Source: Planctomycetaceae bacterium
Lineage (GTDB): Bacteria; Planctomycetota; Planctomycetia; Planctomycetales; Planctomycetaceae
Length of the DNA stretch: 5,575 nt
Assembly (NCBI GenBank): GCA_003503535.1
Contig: DOCI01000235.1
Span: 2,025 to 7,599, forward strand
Reading direction: 5' to 3'
Made by a program: the position numbers and the translations under genes. The notes below the pieces were generated by a model that did not search any database, had not been told where the DNA came from, and was given only the letters and a program-made list of their open reading frames with translations. How positions within the stretch are numbered: position 1 is the first letter of the stretch; the number at the start of each line of letters is the position of its first letter. Shown piece by piece: positions 5,227 to 5,575 of this stretch.

Positions 5227-5575
5227 ATGCTTTCAAAAACTGCAGAATATGCGCTGAGAGCCGTTGTGCTGATGAGTAGTCATGAGAATCAGCCTATTTC
5301 GGCTGATGTGATGGCGGAAAAGACGAAGGTGCCACGGAGGTATCTGACACGTGTTCTCCAGGATCTGTCGGCAGCCGGGCTGGTGAATTCGCGGTCGGGT
5401 CCTGGAGGTGGCTATGAACTGGCGATTCCTGCTTCTGAATTATCGATTCTGGATGTCGTGAATGCCGTTTCCCCTCTCGAAAGAATTCGATCATGCCCGT
5501 TGGGTCTGAAGTCGCACACCGATTTGTGTCCGCTGCATGCCGAGCTGGATAAAGCCTATGCTGCGACGGAGTCTG
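5227..5575 (+). CDS. Rrf2-family transcriptional regulator, NsrR-like (partial, runs off the window)
   Basis: The first 116 codons are visible and the 3' end lies outside the window. The start [16 protein letters not shown] is the classic Rrf2 N-terminus. A winged helix-turn-helix follows, with recognition region [19 protein letters not shown] (35-53) and wing [12 protein letters not shown] (55-66). The effector segment has Cys90 and Cys101, with CPLH placing His104 three residues on. The Cys90-Cys101 spacing equals that of the outer cysteines in E. coli NsrR, but the middle cysteine is absent. Glu7 occupies the N-terminal region that supplies an acidic ligand in some Rrf2 proteins. An AAGG lies 7 nt upstream of the ATG. 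The divergent hmp gene and shared palindrome suggest an NO-responsive repressor that also controls itself. Other Rrf2 roles, such as Fe-S or redox sensing, cannot be excluded. Confidence 0.9.
   Translation, partial: MLSKTAEYALRAVVLMSSHENQPISADVMAEKTKVPRRYLTRVLQDLSAAGLVNSRSGPGGGYELAIPASELSILDVVNAVSPLERIRSCPLGLKSHTDLCPLHAELDKAYAATES

Overview
The window looks like a piece of a planctomycete chromosome (Planctomycetota). That is an inference from mid-range GC, weak or absent Shine-Dalgarno sequences before most genes, a secreted lipoprotein-type peptidyl-prolyl isomerase with a Pro/Ala/Ser/Thr-rich tail, and unusually repeat-rich intergenic DNA with GC-rich hairpins. No rRNA, tRNA, CRISPR array, transposase or integrase is visible, and the species cannot be named from sequence alone.

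Left part (1-1014): a leader with no convincing promoter, then a plus-strand cyclophilin-type isomerase with a lipoprotein signal peptide.

Middle part (about 1162-3718): three short minus-strand genes, each set between the same two dispersed repeats. Reading along the plus strand the order is R1-gene-R2 three times. R1 lies at about 1162-1289, 2012-2110 and 2876-2940. R2 lies at 1875-1930 (short form), 2523-2818 (long form) and 3483-3718 (intermediate form). The genes are a conserved-looking orphan with a four-cysteine zinc-ribbon pattern (1307-1855), an unrecognised small acidic protein (2120-2473) and a glyoxalase/bleomycin-resistance (VOC) fold protein (3025-3447). This modular layout is the most unusual aspect of the window and suggests cassette-like gene units. 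The integron core-site consensus was looked for and not found. The two longest gaps, 2489-3024 and 3448-3861, are filled almost entirely by these repeats and by large hairpins.

Right part (3829-5575): a full-length flavohaemoglobin (hmp) on the minus strand is divergent from an Rrf2-family regulator that runs off the window end. The 132-bp region between them carries a near-perfect 11-bp inverted repeat (5172-5199), a good candidate operator. Together they form a probable nitric-oxide sensing and detoxification module: the regulator would hold an Fe-S cluster, NO would damage it, and repression of hmp would be lifted so that Hmp oxidises NO to nitrate. The regulator lacks the middle cysteine of the usual three-cysteine set, so its cluster chemistry may differ from classical NsrR.
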